A stretch of 64,000 bases of DNA from Acidobacteriota bacterium (GTDB taxonomy: Bacteria; Acidobacteriota; Terriglobia; Acidiferrales; UBA7541): NCBI GenBank assembly GCA_003154775.1, contig PMES01000054.1, forward strand, positions 37,072 to 101,071, written 5' to 3'. Numbering within the stretch: the stretch's first letter is position 1; each line of letters opens with the position of its first letter. Below are positions 1 to 9,170 of this stretch, in pieces. The position numbers were made by a program, and so were the translations under genes. The notes beneath the pieces were generated by a model, which made no database searches, was not told the DNA's origin, and was given only the letters and a program-made list of their open reading frames with translations.

Positions 1-230
1 TCGCCGCCCAAGCTCTCGCGGTGCTTCGCGAACTGGGCCTCTCTGACGATGCCGCGCACGTCAACCCCAATGGCGGAGCAATCGCCATCGGCCATCCCCT
101 GGGCGCCAGCGGTGGGCGTCTGGTGACCACTGCGCTGTACCAATTGCTGCGCACCAATGGCCGCTATGCCCTCTGCACCATGTGCATCGGTGTCGGCCAG
201 GGCATTGCCGTGATTCTGGAACGTGTCTGA
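1..230 (+). CDS. Thiolase (acetyl-CoA/3-oxoadipyl-CoA acyltransferase), C-terminal fragment cut by window edge
   Basis: Translation has the thiolase C-terminal motifs [19 protein letters not shown] and CIGVGQGIA; sits directly upstream of pca genes. Confidence 0.9.
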   Translation, partial: AAQALAVLRELGLSDDAAHVNPNGGAIAIGHPLGASGGRLVTTALYQLLRTNGRYALCTMCIGVGQGIAVILERV

Positions 231-242
231 AGAAAACGGAGC

Positions 243-947
243 GTGATGCCGATGCTGCGATATCGCAGGCCCGCCCCCGGTACCCAGCCGGAGCTTTTGC
301 ATCCGCCCTACGTTTCCTCGATCAAACGCGCTCCCACGCAACCCTTGATCCAACTCCCTCACAGCCTTTCTGAAACTACCGGCCCATTCTTTTCCAAAGA
401 AGTCGTTCCGCCCAAGGGCTTCGATCTCACCCGCCAGCATAAAGGCGAGCCTCTCGGCGAGCGCATCGTCGTCAGCGGCCGCCTCATGGATGAAGATGGC
501 CGCCCAGTTGTTCATTCGCTGGTGGAAATTTGGCAAGCCAACGCCGCCGGACGTTATCTGCACAAGGTGGATCAGTACGATGCTCCGCTCGATCCCAATT
601 TCACCGGCATGGGGCAAACCCTTACCGACGAAGAGGGCCGCTACCGTTTCGTCACCATTCGCCCCGGCGCGTATCCGTGGCGCAATCATTACAATGCGTG
701 GCGCCCCCGGCACATTCACTTCTCCGTGTTTGGTCCCGCGTTCGCCACACGCCTCGTCACGCAAATGTATTTTCCCGGCGATCCCCTTCTCGAATTCGAC
801 CCGATTTACAACAGCGTGCCGGTCGAATCCGCGCGCAAGCGCCTCATCTCGATCTTCGACTGGGCGACAACTACACCGGAGATTGCACTCGGCTTCCGCT
901 TTGATATTGTGCTGCGTGGCCGCAATGCCACTCCCATGGAGCGATGA
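243..947 (+). CDS. pcaH: Protocatechuate 3,4-dioxygenase beta subunit
   Basis: Intradiol dioxygenase motifs (GRLMDEDGRPVVHSLVEIWQANAAGRY, RPRHIHFSVFG); followed by the paralogous alpha subunit. Confidence 0.9.
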   Translation: MMPMLRYRRPAPGTQPELLHPPYVSSIKRAPTQPLIQLPHSLSETTGPFFSKEVVPPKGFDLTRQHKGEPLGERIVVSGRLMDEDGRPVVHSLVEIWQANAAGRYLHKVDQYDAPLDPNFTGMGQTLTDEEGRYRFVTIRPGAYPWRNHYNAWRPRHIHFSVFGPAFATRLVTQMYFPGDPLLEFDPIYNSVPVESARKRLISIFDWATTTPEIALGFRFDIVLRGRNATPMER

Positions 948-948
948 T

Positions 949-1518
949 ATGAGCGGAGAAACCACACCTTCGCAAACCGTCGGCCCGTATTTCAGCATTG
1001 GCCTCGCCTGGCTGAATCGCTGCGATCTCGCACCCGGCGCATCTGGCGGCGAGCGTGTCACCATTCGCGGACGCATCCTCGATGGCGAAGGTCAGCCCGT
1101 TCCTGACGCTTGTCTAGAAATTTGGCAAGCCGATGCTCACGGCAAATATGCTCCGCCGGTTAATTCTGAGGAAAAATCACCCGCTCATGGATTTTCTGGT
1201 TTCGGCCGCGTCCCTACCAACGATCGAGGCGAATTCTCCTTCATCACCATCAAGCCTGGCAGCGTTCCCGGCCCCGATGGCCGTCCTCAGGCGCCACATC
1301 TCGAAATCTCCGTGTTCATGCGCGGTTTGCTCCGCCGCTTGGTTACGCGGCTTTATTTCCCGAATGATCCAGCGAACCCGGCAGATCATGTTTTGAATCT
1401 CGTCCCCGGTGGCCGCCGCGCTACTCTGATCCCACGGCCTCTCGCGGACGACCTGCACATTCTGGAGTGGGATATTCGTTTGCAAGGCGAACACGAAACC
1501 GTATTCTTTGAGTGCTGA
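949..1518 (+). CDS. pcaG: Protocatechuate 3,4-dioxygenase alpha subunit
   Basis: MSGETTPSQTVGPYFSIGL...LEIWQADAHGKY...APHLEISVFMRGLL; ATG at 949 is inside the longer listed ORF 490..1518 and directly follows the pcaH stop. Confidence 0.9.
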   Translation: MSGETTPSQTVGPYFSIGLAWLNRCDLAPGASGGERVTIRGRILDGEGQPVPDACLEIWQADAHGKYAPPVNSEEKSPAHGFSGFGRVPTNDRGEFSFITIKPGSVPGPDGRPQAPHLEISVFMRGLLRRLVTRLYFPNDPANPADHVLNLVPGGRRATLIPRPLADDLHILEWDIRLQGEHETVFFEC

Positions 1519-1539
1519 CCTGGGGAGACACTGCCGCCG

Positions 1540-2892
1540 ATGAGCCTTCTCGACCCTCTATTTCGCTACGCCGCGCTGGATAAACTCTTCTCCGACGAAG
1601 CCCGCATTCAGGGCATGCTCGATTTTGAAGCCGCTCTTGCCCGCGCCGAGGCCACCTCCGGAATCGTCCCGCAATCCCAAGCACAAATCATCGCCGGTAA
1701 GTGCCGCGCGGAAAATTTCGACCTCTCCGCCATCGCCAAAGACGCCGCTTTCGCCGGAAATCTGGCCATCCCCCTCGTCAAGAAACTCACCGAACTTGTC
1801 GCGCACGGGGACAAGGACGCGGCGCGCTTCGTTCACTGGGGCGCCACCAGCCAGGATGCCATCGACACCGGTTGCATTTTGCAAGTGCGCGGCGCGTGCG
1901 ATCTCATCGATCAGGACCTGGCTCGTTTGAGCGGCACTCTCGTCACGCTCGCCGAAAAACATCGTGCCACTCTTGTTGTCGCTCGCACGTGGATGCAGCA
2001 AGCCCTGCCCACCACCTTCGGCTTCATCGTTGCTGGATGGCTCGACGCAGTTTCTCGCCACCGCAAGCGGCTCGCCGAAATCAAGCCGCGCGTCCTGGCG
2101 CTGCAATTCGGCGGCGCCGTTGGCACCCTTGCCGCACTTGGCGGCCGCGGTCCGGAAGTCGCCAAAGCCCTGGCCGACGAATTGCGCCTTTCCCTGCCAT
2201 CCATTCCCTGGCACACGCATCGCGATCGCATCGCCGAAATCGCCACTACTTTGGGCCTCCTCACCGGCACGCTGGGCAAAATTGCGCGTGACATCTCTCT
2301 TCACGCGCAAACTGAAATCGCCGAACTCGCCGAACCCATTTTCGAGGGGCGCGGCGGCTCTTCCTCCATGCCTCAAAAGCGCAATCCCGTCACTTGCGCC
2401 GTGGTTCTCGCGGCCGCGACGCGGATTCCCGGCCTCGTCAACACGCTTCTCTCCGCCATGCCTCAAGAAGAGCAGCGCGGGCTCGGCGGCTGGCACGCCG
2501 AATGGGAAACGCTGCCGGACATCGTCCGCCTATTCGGCGGCGCGCTTCATCATCTGGCGGAGATGTTGCCGGGCCTGGAAGTCGACACCCAGCGCATGCG
2601 CCACAATCTCGAACTCACCAACGGCCTCATTTTCGCCGAGGCCGTCACCATGGCTCTCGGAGACCGTATGGGCAAAATGCCCGCTCAGCTTCTCGTCGAA
2701 GCCGCCTGCAAGAAAGCTCGCGAGCAGAATCGCCACTTGAAAGAAATCCTCCGCGAGGAATCGCGACTGCGCGGGCATCTGACGCCTGCCGACCTCGAAA
2801 GCCTTTTCGACGCGCGAAATTATCTCGGCAGCACCGATGAATTCATCCGCCGCGTCGTTGCGGAAGCTCGCGAGTTTCCTGCAATGCGTTGA
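1540..2892 (+). CDS. pcaB: 3-carboxy-cis,cis-muconate cycloisomerase
   Basis: Fumarase/aspartase superfamily signature GSSSMPQKRNP; position in pca operon. Confidence 0.92.
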   Translation: MSLLDPLFRYAALDKLFSDEARIQGMLDFEAALARAEATSGIVPQSQAQIIAGKCRAENFDLSAIAKDAAFAGNLAIPLVKKLTELVAHGDKDAARFVHWGATSQDAIDTGCILQVRGACDLIDQDLARLSGTLVTLAEKHRATLVVARTWMQQALPTTFGFIVAGWLDAVSRHRKRLAEIKPRVLALQFGGAVGTLAALGGRGPEVAKALADELRLSLPSIPWHTHRDRIAEIATTLGLLTGTLGKIARDISLHAQTEIAELAEPIFEGRGGSSSMPQKRNPVTCAVVLAAATRIPGLVNTLLSAMPQEEQRGLGGWHAEWETLPDIVRLFGGALHHLAEMLPGLEVDTQRMRHNLELTNGLIFAEAVTMALGDRMGKMPAQLLVEAACKKAREQNRHLKEILREESRLRGHLTPADLESLFDARNYLGSTDEFIRRVVAEAREFPAMR

Positions 2893-2910
2893 CCAAGGAG
2901 CGCCACTTCC

Positions 2911-3690
2911 ATGCCCTTTGCCAAACTTGCCGATGCTCAACTCTATTACGAGTGGTCCGGCCCGGAGCACGCCCCGGTTCTTGTCCTCTCCAATTCTCTC
3001 GGCACCTCCCATCGCATGTGGGACCCGCAAGTCGCCGCATTCACCACGCATTTCCGCTTGCTGCGCTACGACACGCGCGGCCACGGCCAATCCAGCGCCA
3101 CTCCGGGGCCTTACACGATCGAGAAGTTGAGTTGGGATGTCGTGCACGTCCTCGATTTCCTGCAACTGGATCGCGTCTATTTCTGCGGCCTCTCCATGGG
3201 CGGCATGATTGGCATGTTTCTAGGCGCGAATGCCGCGAACCGGTTTCGCAAAATTGTTCTCTGTAACACCGCCGCAAAAATCGGTACACCTGAAACCTGG
3301 AATGCGCGCATTGACGCCGTTCAGAAGGGCGGAATGCGCGCGGTGGCCGCGGGAATCGTTGAGCGCTGGCTGACCCCGGCCTATCGCGCTTCGCACCCTG
3401 CGGAAACCGCGGCGGTCTTGCGCATGCTTGAGGAAGCAAGTCCCGAAGGTTACGTTGCGTGCTGCGCCGCAGTCCGCGATATGGACCAGCGGCAGAATCT
3501 GCAAAATGTCAAAGTCCCCGCACTCGTCCTTGCCGGAGCCCACGACCCCGCGATACTTCCGGCCGATGGCCAATTCCTGGCAAAACACATTCCCGGCGCC
3601 GGCTACGTCGAAGTAAACGCCGCGCATCTATCCAATATCGAAGCCCAGGACGACTTCAACACCCAGGTGGTTAATTTTCTTGCACAGTAA
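2911..3690 (+). CDS. pcaD: 3-oxoadipate enol-lactonase
   Basis: Alpha/beta hydrolase with nucleophile elbow GLSMGGMIG; N-terminus LYYEWSGPEHAPVLVLSNSLGT; pca context. Confidence 0.9.
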   Translation: MPFAKLADAQLYYEWSGPEHAPVLVLSNSLGTSHRMWDPQVAAFTTHFRLLRYDTRGHGQSSATPGPYTIEKLSWDVVHVLDFLQLDRVYFCGLSMGGMIGMFLGANAANRFRKIVLCNTAAKIGTPETWNARIDAVQKGGMRAVAAGIVERWLTPAYRASHPAETAAVLRMLEEASPEGYVACCAAVRDMDQRQNLQNVKVPALVLAGAHDPAILPADGQFLAKHIPGAGYVEVNAAHLSNIEAQDDFNTQVVNFLAQ

Positions 3691-3701
3691 GGGAGCTCCG
3701 C

Positions 3702-4082
3702 ATGGATGAGCGCAATCGCCACAAAGAGGGCCTGAAAGTCCGCCGCGCGGTGCTGGGTGAAGCGCACGTCGAGCGCGCCCAGGCAGCCGAGAATGAATTC
3801 AATTCCGTCTTTCAGGATTTGATCACTCGCTATGCCTGGGGCGAGATATGGACGCGTCCAGGCCTCCCGCGAAAAACGCGCAGCCTGATTACCATCGCCA
3901 TGATGGTTGCCCTGAATCGCGGCGATGAACTGAAGATGCATATCCGCGGCGCGCTGCAGAATGGCGTGACCCGCGAAGAGCTCCGCGAGGTCCTTCTGCA
4001 GACCGCAGTTTATTGTGGCGTGCCCGCCGCGAATGCTGCTTTCCACCTCGCCGAAGAAGTCCTCTCCGAAGCTGAGGAATAG
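3702..4082 (+). CDS. pcaC: 4-carboxymuconolactone decarboxylase
   Basis: CMD family: RSLITIAMMVALNRGDELKMHIRGAL...EVLLQTAVYCGVPAAN. Confidence 0.9.
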   Translation: MDERNRHKEGLKVRRAVLGEAHVERAQAAENEFNSVFQDLITRYAWGEIWTRPGLPRKTRSLITIAMMVALNRGDELKMHIRGALQNGVTREELREVLLQTAVYCGVPAANAAFHLAEEVLSEAEE

Positions 4083-4378
4083 CAGAGTGCCCGACGCCCA
4101 ACTCAGTGAGGCATCCAACGAATCGCTTCTTCTGGCCAGTCAGGGAATGACAAGCGCTCAAACCAACACTGGTGAGTCGGCAAGCACCTCACCAACCCAG
4201 CGCACCGACCGCAAATAAAGGTCCGGAAGAAAATTCTCGTGCAACCGGATGTGCCGCGCCGAATGCGCCAATTGCTCCCAAGTTCCGCGCTCGCAGACCA
4301 GGTCATCTCTCCTGCTCCGGCCACCTAAACAGCTACTCCAGCACGCAGGCCCCTGGGCCATCCCGTCTGAAACGTCTG

Positions 4379-5395
4379 CTAATCATTAAATACGTTTGCC
4401 CGCAGCGTGTACGAGCTCAGCACCTTCATATAGTTCCCGCGCTCAAACGCCGTGGGATCCGGCACGGAGCCATGGCTCATGCTCCCGCACATCTGTTGAA
4501 TCGAGCTGTACTCGTGGTCATCGAGCCATCGGTTGGCTTCGGAGAGCACGTGCGCGGCATGCTGCACGCCGTTCCGCAGTAGCGCGGACGTCATGAACAC
4601 CACCTTGGCTCCCGCCAGGATGCACTTCAGCAGGTCCCGCGAACTGTGCACCCCGCCGGTGATCCCCAGGTCTGCCCGCACATGTCCAAACAGAATGGCC
4701 GTCCAATGCAAACGCAATAGCAATTCCTCCGGCCGGCTGAGGTTCAGCGAGGGCGTCACTTCCAGTTGATCGATGTCAAAATCAGGTTGATAGAAGCGGT
4801 TGAACAGCACGATCCCGTCCGCGCGTGATTCATCCAGCCGGACTCCCATATTCGCAGGCGCGCTGAAAAACGGCGAGAGTTTCACCGCCAGCGGAATGCG
4901 CAAGGTGCGTTTCAGTTGCCGCACCAGGTCAATGTAGCCCTGCTCCACCTCAGCCCCGCTCACCGCCGGGTTCGTGGCAATCGAATAGATGTTCAGCTCG
5001 ATCGCATCGGCGCCCGCCTCTTCCATCAATCGCGCGTATTCCAGCCATCCTCCGCTGGATACGCCATTCAGGCTGGCGATCACCGGGATTTTCACCGCTT
5101 CCTTGGCATGCCGGATCAACTCCAGGTACCCATCCGGGCCGAGGTTGTAGGTCTGCAAGTCCGGAAAGAAATTCGCGGATTCTGGAAAGCTCTCCGTTCC
5201 CCGCGCCAGATCGGAATCCACGGACAGGCTTTCCAGCGCCAACTGCTCCTCAAATAACGACGGCAAGACCACGCCCGCCAGGCCGTGGTCCTCCAGCCGC
5301 TTGATGTTATCCAACGATTCCGATAACGGCGAAGCCGAAGCCAACAACGGTGATTTCAGGTTGAGTCCAAGATACTTCGTGGAGAGGTCGCTCAT
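4379..5395 (-). CDS. Dihydroorotate dehydrogenase-like protein
   Basis: MSDLSTKYLGLNLKSPLLASASPLSESLDNIKRLEDHGLAGVV; start overlaps the PFOR stop (ATGA), implying translational coupling. Confidence 0.85.
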   Translation of the reverse strand: MSDLSTKYLGLNLKSPLLASASPLSESLDNIKRLEDHGLAGVVLPSLFEEQLALESLSVDSDLARGTESFPESANFFPDLQTYNLGPDGYLELIRHAKEAVKIPVIASLNGVSSGGWLEYARLMEEAGADAIELNIYSIATNPAVSGAEVEQGYIDLVRQLKRTLRIPLAVKLSPFFSAPANMGVRLDESRADGIVLFNRFYQPDFDIDQLEVTPSLNLSRPEELLLRLHWTAILFGHVRADLGITGGVHSSRDLLKCILAGAKVVFMTSALLRNGVQHAAHVLSEANRWLDDHEYSSIQQMCGSMSHGSVPDPTAFERGNYMKVLSSYTLRANVFND

Positions 5396-8300
5396 TCCTC
5401 TTCCCCTCCCTTCTTCACGGGTTCCGGCGTGGATTCGGGTTCTTCCGGCGCGATATGCGGCGACTCCGAGCGCCCCGCCATGGCTGCGCGGTTCGCATAC
5501 ACCCGCCACTGGCGTTCCACGTCGTCCTGGGCGAGCTTTAGCAATTCACGCGCCGCTTCCGGATCGCTCCGCACCAGCATAGTGTACCGCGCCTCCTGGT
5601 ACGCATACTGCTTCAGCGGAATGCTCGGCGCCTTGGAATCCAGCAGGAAAGGATTCTTGCCTTCCAAACGCAGCGCCGGGTTGTAGCGCATCAGCGGCCA
5701 GTAACCCGAAAGCACCGCCTTCTTCTGCTGGTCCAATCCCATGGACATGTCGTAACCGTGCGCAATGCAGTGGCTGTACGCGATGATGAGCGAGGGTCCG
5801 TCGTGCGCTTCCGCCTCCGTGAACGCTTTCACCGTGTGCGTGTCGCTCGATCCCAGCGCCACGCGCGCCACGTAAACATAACCGTAGCTGACCGCTTCCA
5901 TCGCCAGGTCTTTCTTCGCGGTGCGCTTTCCGCCCATCGCGAATTTCGCCACCGCTCCACGCGGCGTTGCCTTGGACATCTGACCGCCGGTGTTGGAATA
6001 CACCTCCGTGTCCAGGACCAGCACATTGACGTTGCGCCCCGATCCCAGCACGTGATCCAGTCCGCCAAATCCGATGTCATAGGCCCAACCGTCTCCGCCC
6101 AGCAGCCACACGCTCTTACGCACCAGACAATCGGCCACCGGCAGTAGCGCCTGCGCCTCCGGCGTATTCAGCGCTTGCAACTTTTTCTTCAGCTCCACCA
6201 CGCGCTTGCGCTGCTCTTGAACTCCCAGTTCCTTCGTTTGGTCGGCCTCCAGCAGGCCTTTGACGAGCACTTCGCCAAGCGGGCTGCTCAATCGCTTCAG
6301 CAACTCGCGCGCATACACGTTCTGCTGGTCCACCGCCAGGCGCATCCCCAACCCGAACTCCGCGTTATCTTCAAACAGCGAGTTCGACCACGTCGGGCCG
6401 CGTCCCTCCTTGTTCAACGTGTACGGCGTCGTCGGCAGGTTTCCGCCATAAATCGAGGAGCAGCCGGTCGCATTCGCGATCAGCAGCCGGTCTCCGAAGA
6501 GCTGCGTCAGCAGCTTGATGTACGGCGTCTCTCCGCAGCCCGCGCAAGCCCCCGAAAACTCGAACAGCGGCTCGAGCAACTGCGAGTCTTTCACCTGCGT
6601 GTGCGAGAGCTTGTTGCGATCGATTTCCGGCAGCGACAGGAAGAACTCCCAGTTCACGCTCTCCGGCTTCCGCAAGGGGGCCTGGTCTTCCATGTTGATC
6701 GCTTTGTGCTTCACTTCGCTCTTGCTCTTGGCCGGGCAGACTTCCACGCACAACTTGCAACCCGTGCAATCCTCCGGCGCCACCTGCAGCGTGTACTTGA
6801 GCGTCTCGAATTCCCGCCAGCGCGGTTTCGAGGACTTGAAGCTCTCCGGCGCATTCTTCAACAGCGAGGAGTCATACACCTTCGCGCGAATCACCGCGTG
6901 CGGGCATACCAGCACGCATTTGCCGCACTGGATGCACAAGGCCTCGTCCCAAACGGGAATTTCCTGGGCGATGTTGCGCTTCTCCCACATCGCCGTGCCC
7001 GTCGGAAACGTTCCGTCGATCGGCATCGCGCTGACCGGCAGAGAATCGCCATTCCCAGTTACGATTGTTCCCAAAACGTCGCGAACGAACTTCGGCGCTT
7101 GCGGCGATACCGCCGGCAGCATGTCGAAGAGCGCCGTCACCTTGCCCGGCACTTTGACCTCGTGCATGTGCGCCAGCGCCGCGTCCACCGCCGCGTAGTT
7201 CTTCTGCACCACCGCTTCGCCGCGCTTGCCATACGTATCCGAAATTGCCTTCTTGATCGCGGTAATCGCCTCTTCCCTTGGAAGCACACCGCTGATCGCA
7301 AAAAAGCACGTCTGCATGATCGTGTTGATCCGGCTGCCCATCCCGGCCGTCCGTGCCACGGTGTAGCCGTCAATCACGAAGAACCGCAATTTCTTCTTGA
7401 TAATGGTTTCTTGCGCTTGCCGCGGGATGTGGTCCCAGATTTCGTCGGGTCCGAATGGCGTGTTCAGCAGGAAGACCGCGCCCGGCTCCGCTGCCGCCAG
7501 CACGTCAATACGGTCCATGAACTGGAACTGGTGGCACGCCACGAAATTCGCCTTCGTGATCAGGTACGTTGACCGGATCGGATCCGGCCCGAATCGCAAG
7601 TGCGACACCGTCACCGCCCCAGCTTTCTTCGAGTCATACACGAAGTAGCCCTGCGCGTAATTGTTTGTGCCCTTTCCGATGATCTTGATGGAGTTCTTGT
7701 TCGCCCCCACCGTTCCGTCCGACCCCAATCCGTAAAACAGCGCGCGCACGGTCCGCGGATCTTCCGTCGAATAATCCGGGTCGTAGTTCAAGCTGGTGTG
7801 CGTCACATCATCCTGAATGCCCACGGTGAAGTGATTCTTCGGCTCGGCCTTTTTCAACTCGTCAAACACCGCCTTCACCATCGAGGGTGTGAACTCCTTC
7901 GACGACAATCCATAACGCCCGCCGATGATTCGCGGGATGCCCGCGCCAGGCTTCGTCGCGTATCGCTCCGCGTATGTCGTCAGCACATCCTGGTAGAGCG
8001 GCTCGCCCAGGCTGCCCGGCTCTTTCGTGCGATCCAACACCGCGATCGCTTTCGTGCTGGCAGGAATCGCGTTGAGGAACGCCGACGCCGCGAACGGCCG
8101 GTACAACCGCACTTTTAACAGTCCGACCTTTTCTCCCGACTTCCGCAGCGCGTCCACAGCCTCTTCCGCCGCGCCCGCGCCAGAGCCCATCAGGATCACC
8201 ACGCGCTCTGCGTCCGCCGGTCCGTAATAGTCAAAGAGGTTATATTTCCGCCCAATGCGCTTCCCGAAGCGATCCATCACATCCTGCACAATCGGAGGAC

Positions 8301-9015
8301 ACGCCCGGTAATACGGATTGCACGCTTCCCGCGCCTGGAAAAACACGTCCGGGTTCTGCGCCGTCCCGCGCAGCATCGGATGATCCGGCGACATGGCCCG
8401 TTCGCGATGCTGGCGCACGAACTTGTCATCGATCAGCGCCCGCAGATCGTCATCGCTCAGGGGTTCGATCATGTTCACTTCATGTGAGGTCCGGAATCCG
8501 TCGAAAAAGTGTAAGAAAGGAACGCGCGACTCCAGCGCAGCGGCCTGCGCGATACAGGCAAAATCACTTGCCTCCTGCACTGAATTCGACGCCAGCAAAG
8601 CAAAACCCGTGGTGCGCGTGGCCATCACGTCGCTGTGGTCACCAAAAATGGACAGGGCGTGCGTCGCCACCGTCCTCGCCGCCACATGAATCACCGCCGC
8701 GGTCAACTCCCCTGCGATCTTGAACATATTGGGGATCATCAATAGCAAGCCCTGCGATGCTGTAAACGTGGTCCCCAATGCGCCGGCCTGCAGTGCGCCA
8801 TGTAAGGCGCCTGCCGCGCCTCCTTCGCTTTGCATTTCAATCACATCCGGGATGGCGCCCCAAATGTTGGGCTTCTTTTCAGAGTTCCACTGGTCGGACC
8901 ACTCCCCCATGGGGGACGACGGCGTGATCGGGTAGATCGCGATCACCTCATTGATTCGGTAGGCGACGGCGGCGGCGGCCTCGTTGCCGTCGACGATAGA
9001 CATTTTGCGGGTCAT
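5392..9015 (-). CDS. nifJ: Pyruvate:ferredoxin (flavodoxin) oxidoreductase
   Basis: About 1200 aa; YPITPSSPMGEWSD, two 4Fe-4S motifs CIQCGKCVLVCPHA and CTGCKLCVEVCPA, TPP domain GGDGWAYDIGFGGLDHVL; start MTRKMSIVDGNEAAA at 9015. Confidence 0.95.
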   Translation of the reverse strand: MTRKMSIVDGNEAAAAVAYRINEVIAIYPITPSSPMGEWSDQWNSEKKPNIWGAIPDVIEMQSEGGAAGALHGALQAGALGTTFTASQGLLLMIPNMFKIAGELTAAVIHVAARTVATHALSIFGDHSDVMATRTTGFALLASNSVQEASDFACIAQAAALESRVPFLHFFDGFRTSHEVNMIEPLSDDDLRALIDDKFVRQHRERAMSPDHPMLRGTAQNPDVFFQAREACNPYYRACPPIVQDVMDRFGKRIGRKYNLFDYYGPADAERVVILMGSGAGAAEEAVDALRKSGEKVGLLKVRLYRPFAASAFLNAIPASTKAIAVLDRTKEPGSLGEPLYQDVLTTYAERYATKPGAGIPRIIGGRYGLSSKEFTPSMVKAVFDELKKAEPKNHFTVGIQDDVTHTSLNYDPDYSTEDPRTVRALFYGLGSDGTVGANKNSIKIIGKGTNNYAQGYFVYDSKKAGAVTVSHLRFGPDPIRSTYLITKANFVACHQFQFMDRIDVLAAAEPGAVFLLNTPFGPDEIWDHIPRQAQETIIKKKLRFFVIDGYTVARTAGMGSRINTIMQTCFFAISGVLPREEAITAIKKAISDTYGKRGEAVVQKNYAAVDAALAHMHEVKVPGKVTALFDMLPAVSPQAPKFVRDVLGTIVTGNGDSLPVSAMPIDGTFPTGTAMWEKRNIAQEIPVWDEALCIQCGKCVLVCPHAVIRAKVYDSSLLKNAPESFKSSKPRWREFETLKYTLQVAPEDCTGCKLCVEVCPAKSKSEVKHKAINMEDQAPLRKPESVNWEFFLSLPEIDRNKLSHTQVKDSQLLEPLFEFSGACAGCGETPYIKLLTQLFGDRLLIANATGCSSIYGGNLPTTPYTLNKEGRGPTWSNSLFEDNAEFGLGMRLAVDQQNVYARELLKRLSSPLGEVLVKGLLEADQTKELGVQEQRKRVVELKKKLQALNTPEAQALLPVADCLVRKSVWLLGGDGWAYDIGFGGLDHVLGSGRNVNVLVLDTEVYSNTGGQMSKATPRGAVAKFAMGGKRTAKKDLAMEAVSYGYVYVARVALGSSDTHTVKAFTEAEAHDGPSLIIAYSHCIAHGYDMSMGLDQQKKAVLSGYWPLMRYNPALRLEGKNPFLLDSKAPSIPLKQYAYQEARYTMLVRSDPEAARELLKLAQDDVERQWRVYANRAAMAGRSESPHIAPEEPESTPEPVKKGGEEE

Positions 9016-9170
9016 TGGTTTCTCCGGGGCAATCAAAAAAGGTCTCAAGAAAATGGTAGGCTGCGCCGCAGGCGAAATCAATGGAAACTACGATGAAATA
9101 AGGGCAAGGACGACTTGCGCAGTCGCACATCGCGTTTTGTGACGCACGTCACTGCATGCTGTCCAATTTC

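Noticed and set aside
4085-4378. Short ORFs in the pca / DHOD-like intergenic gap
   Set aside because: Overlapping short frames on both strands without coherent protein features
6175-7572. 465-aa plus-strand ORF antisense to PFOR
   Set aside because: Arg/His-rich shadow ORF opposite a well-supported gene
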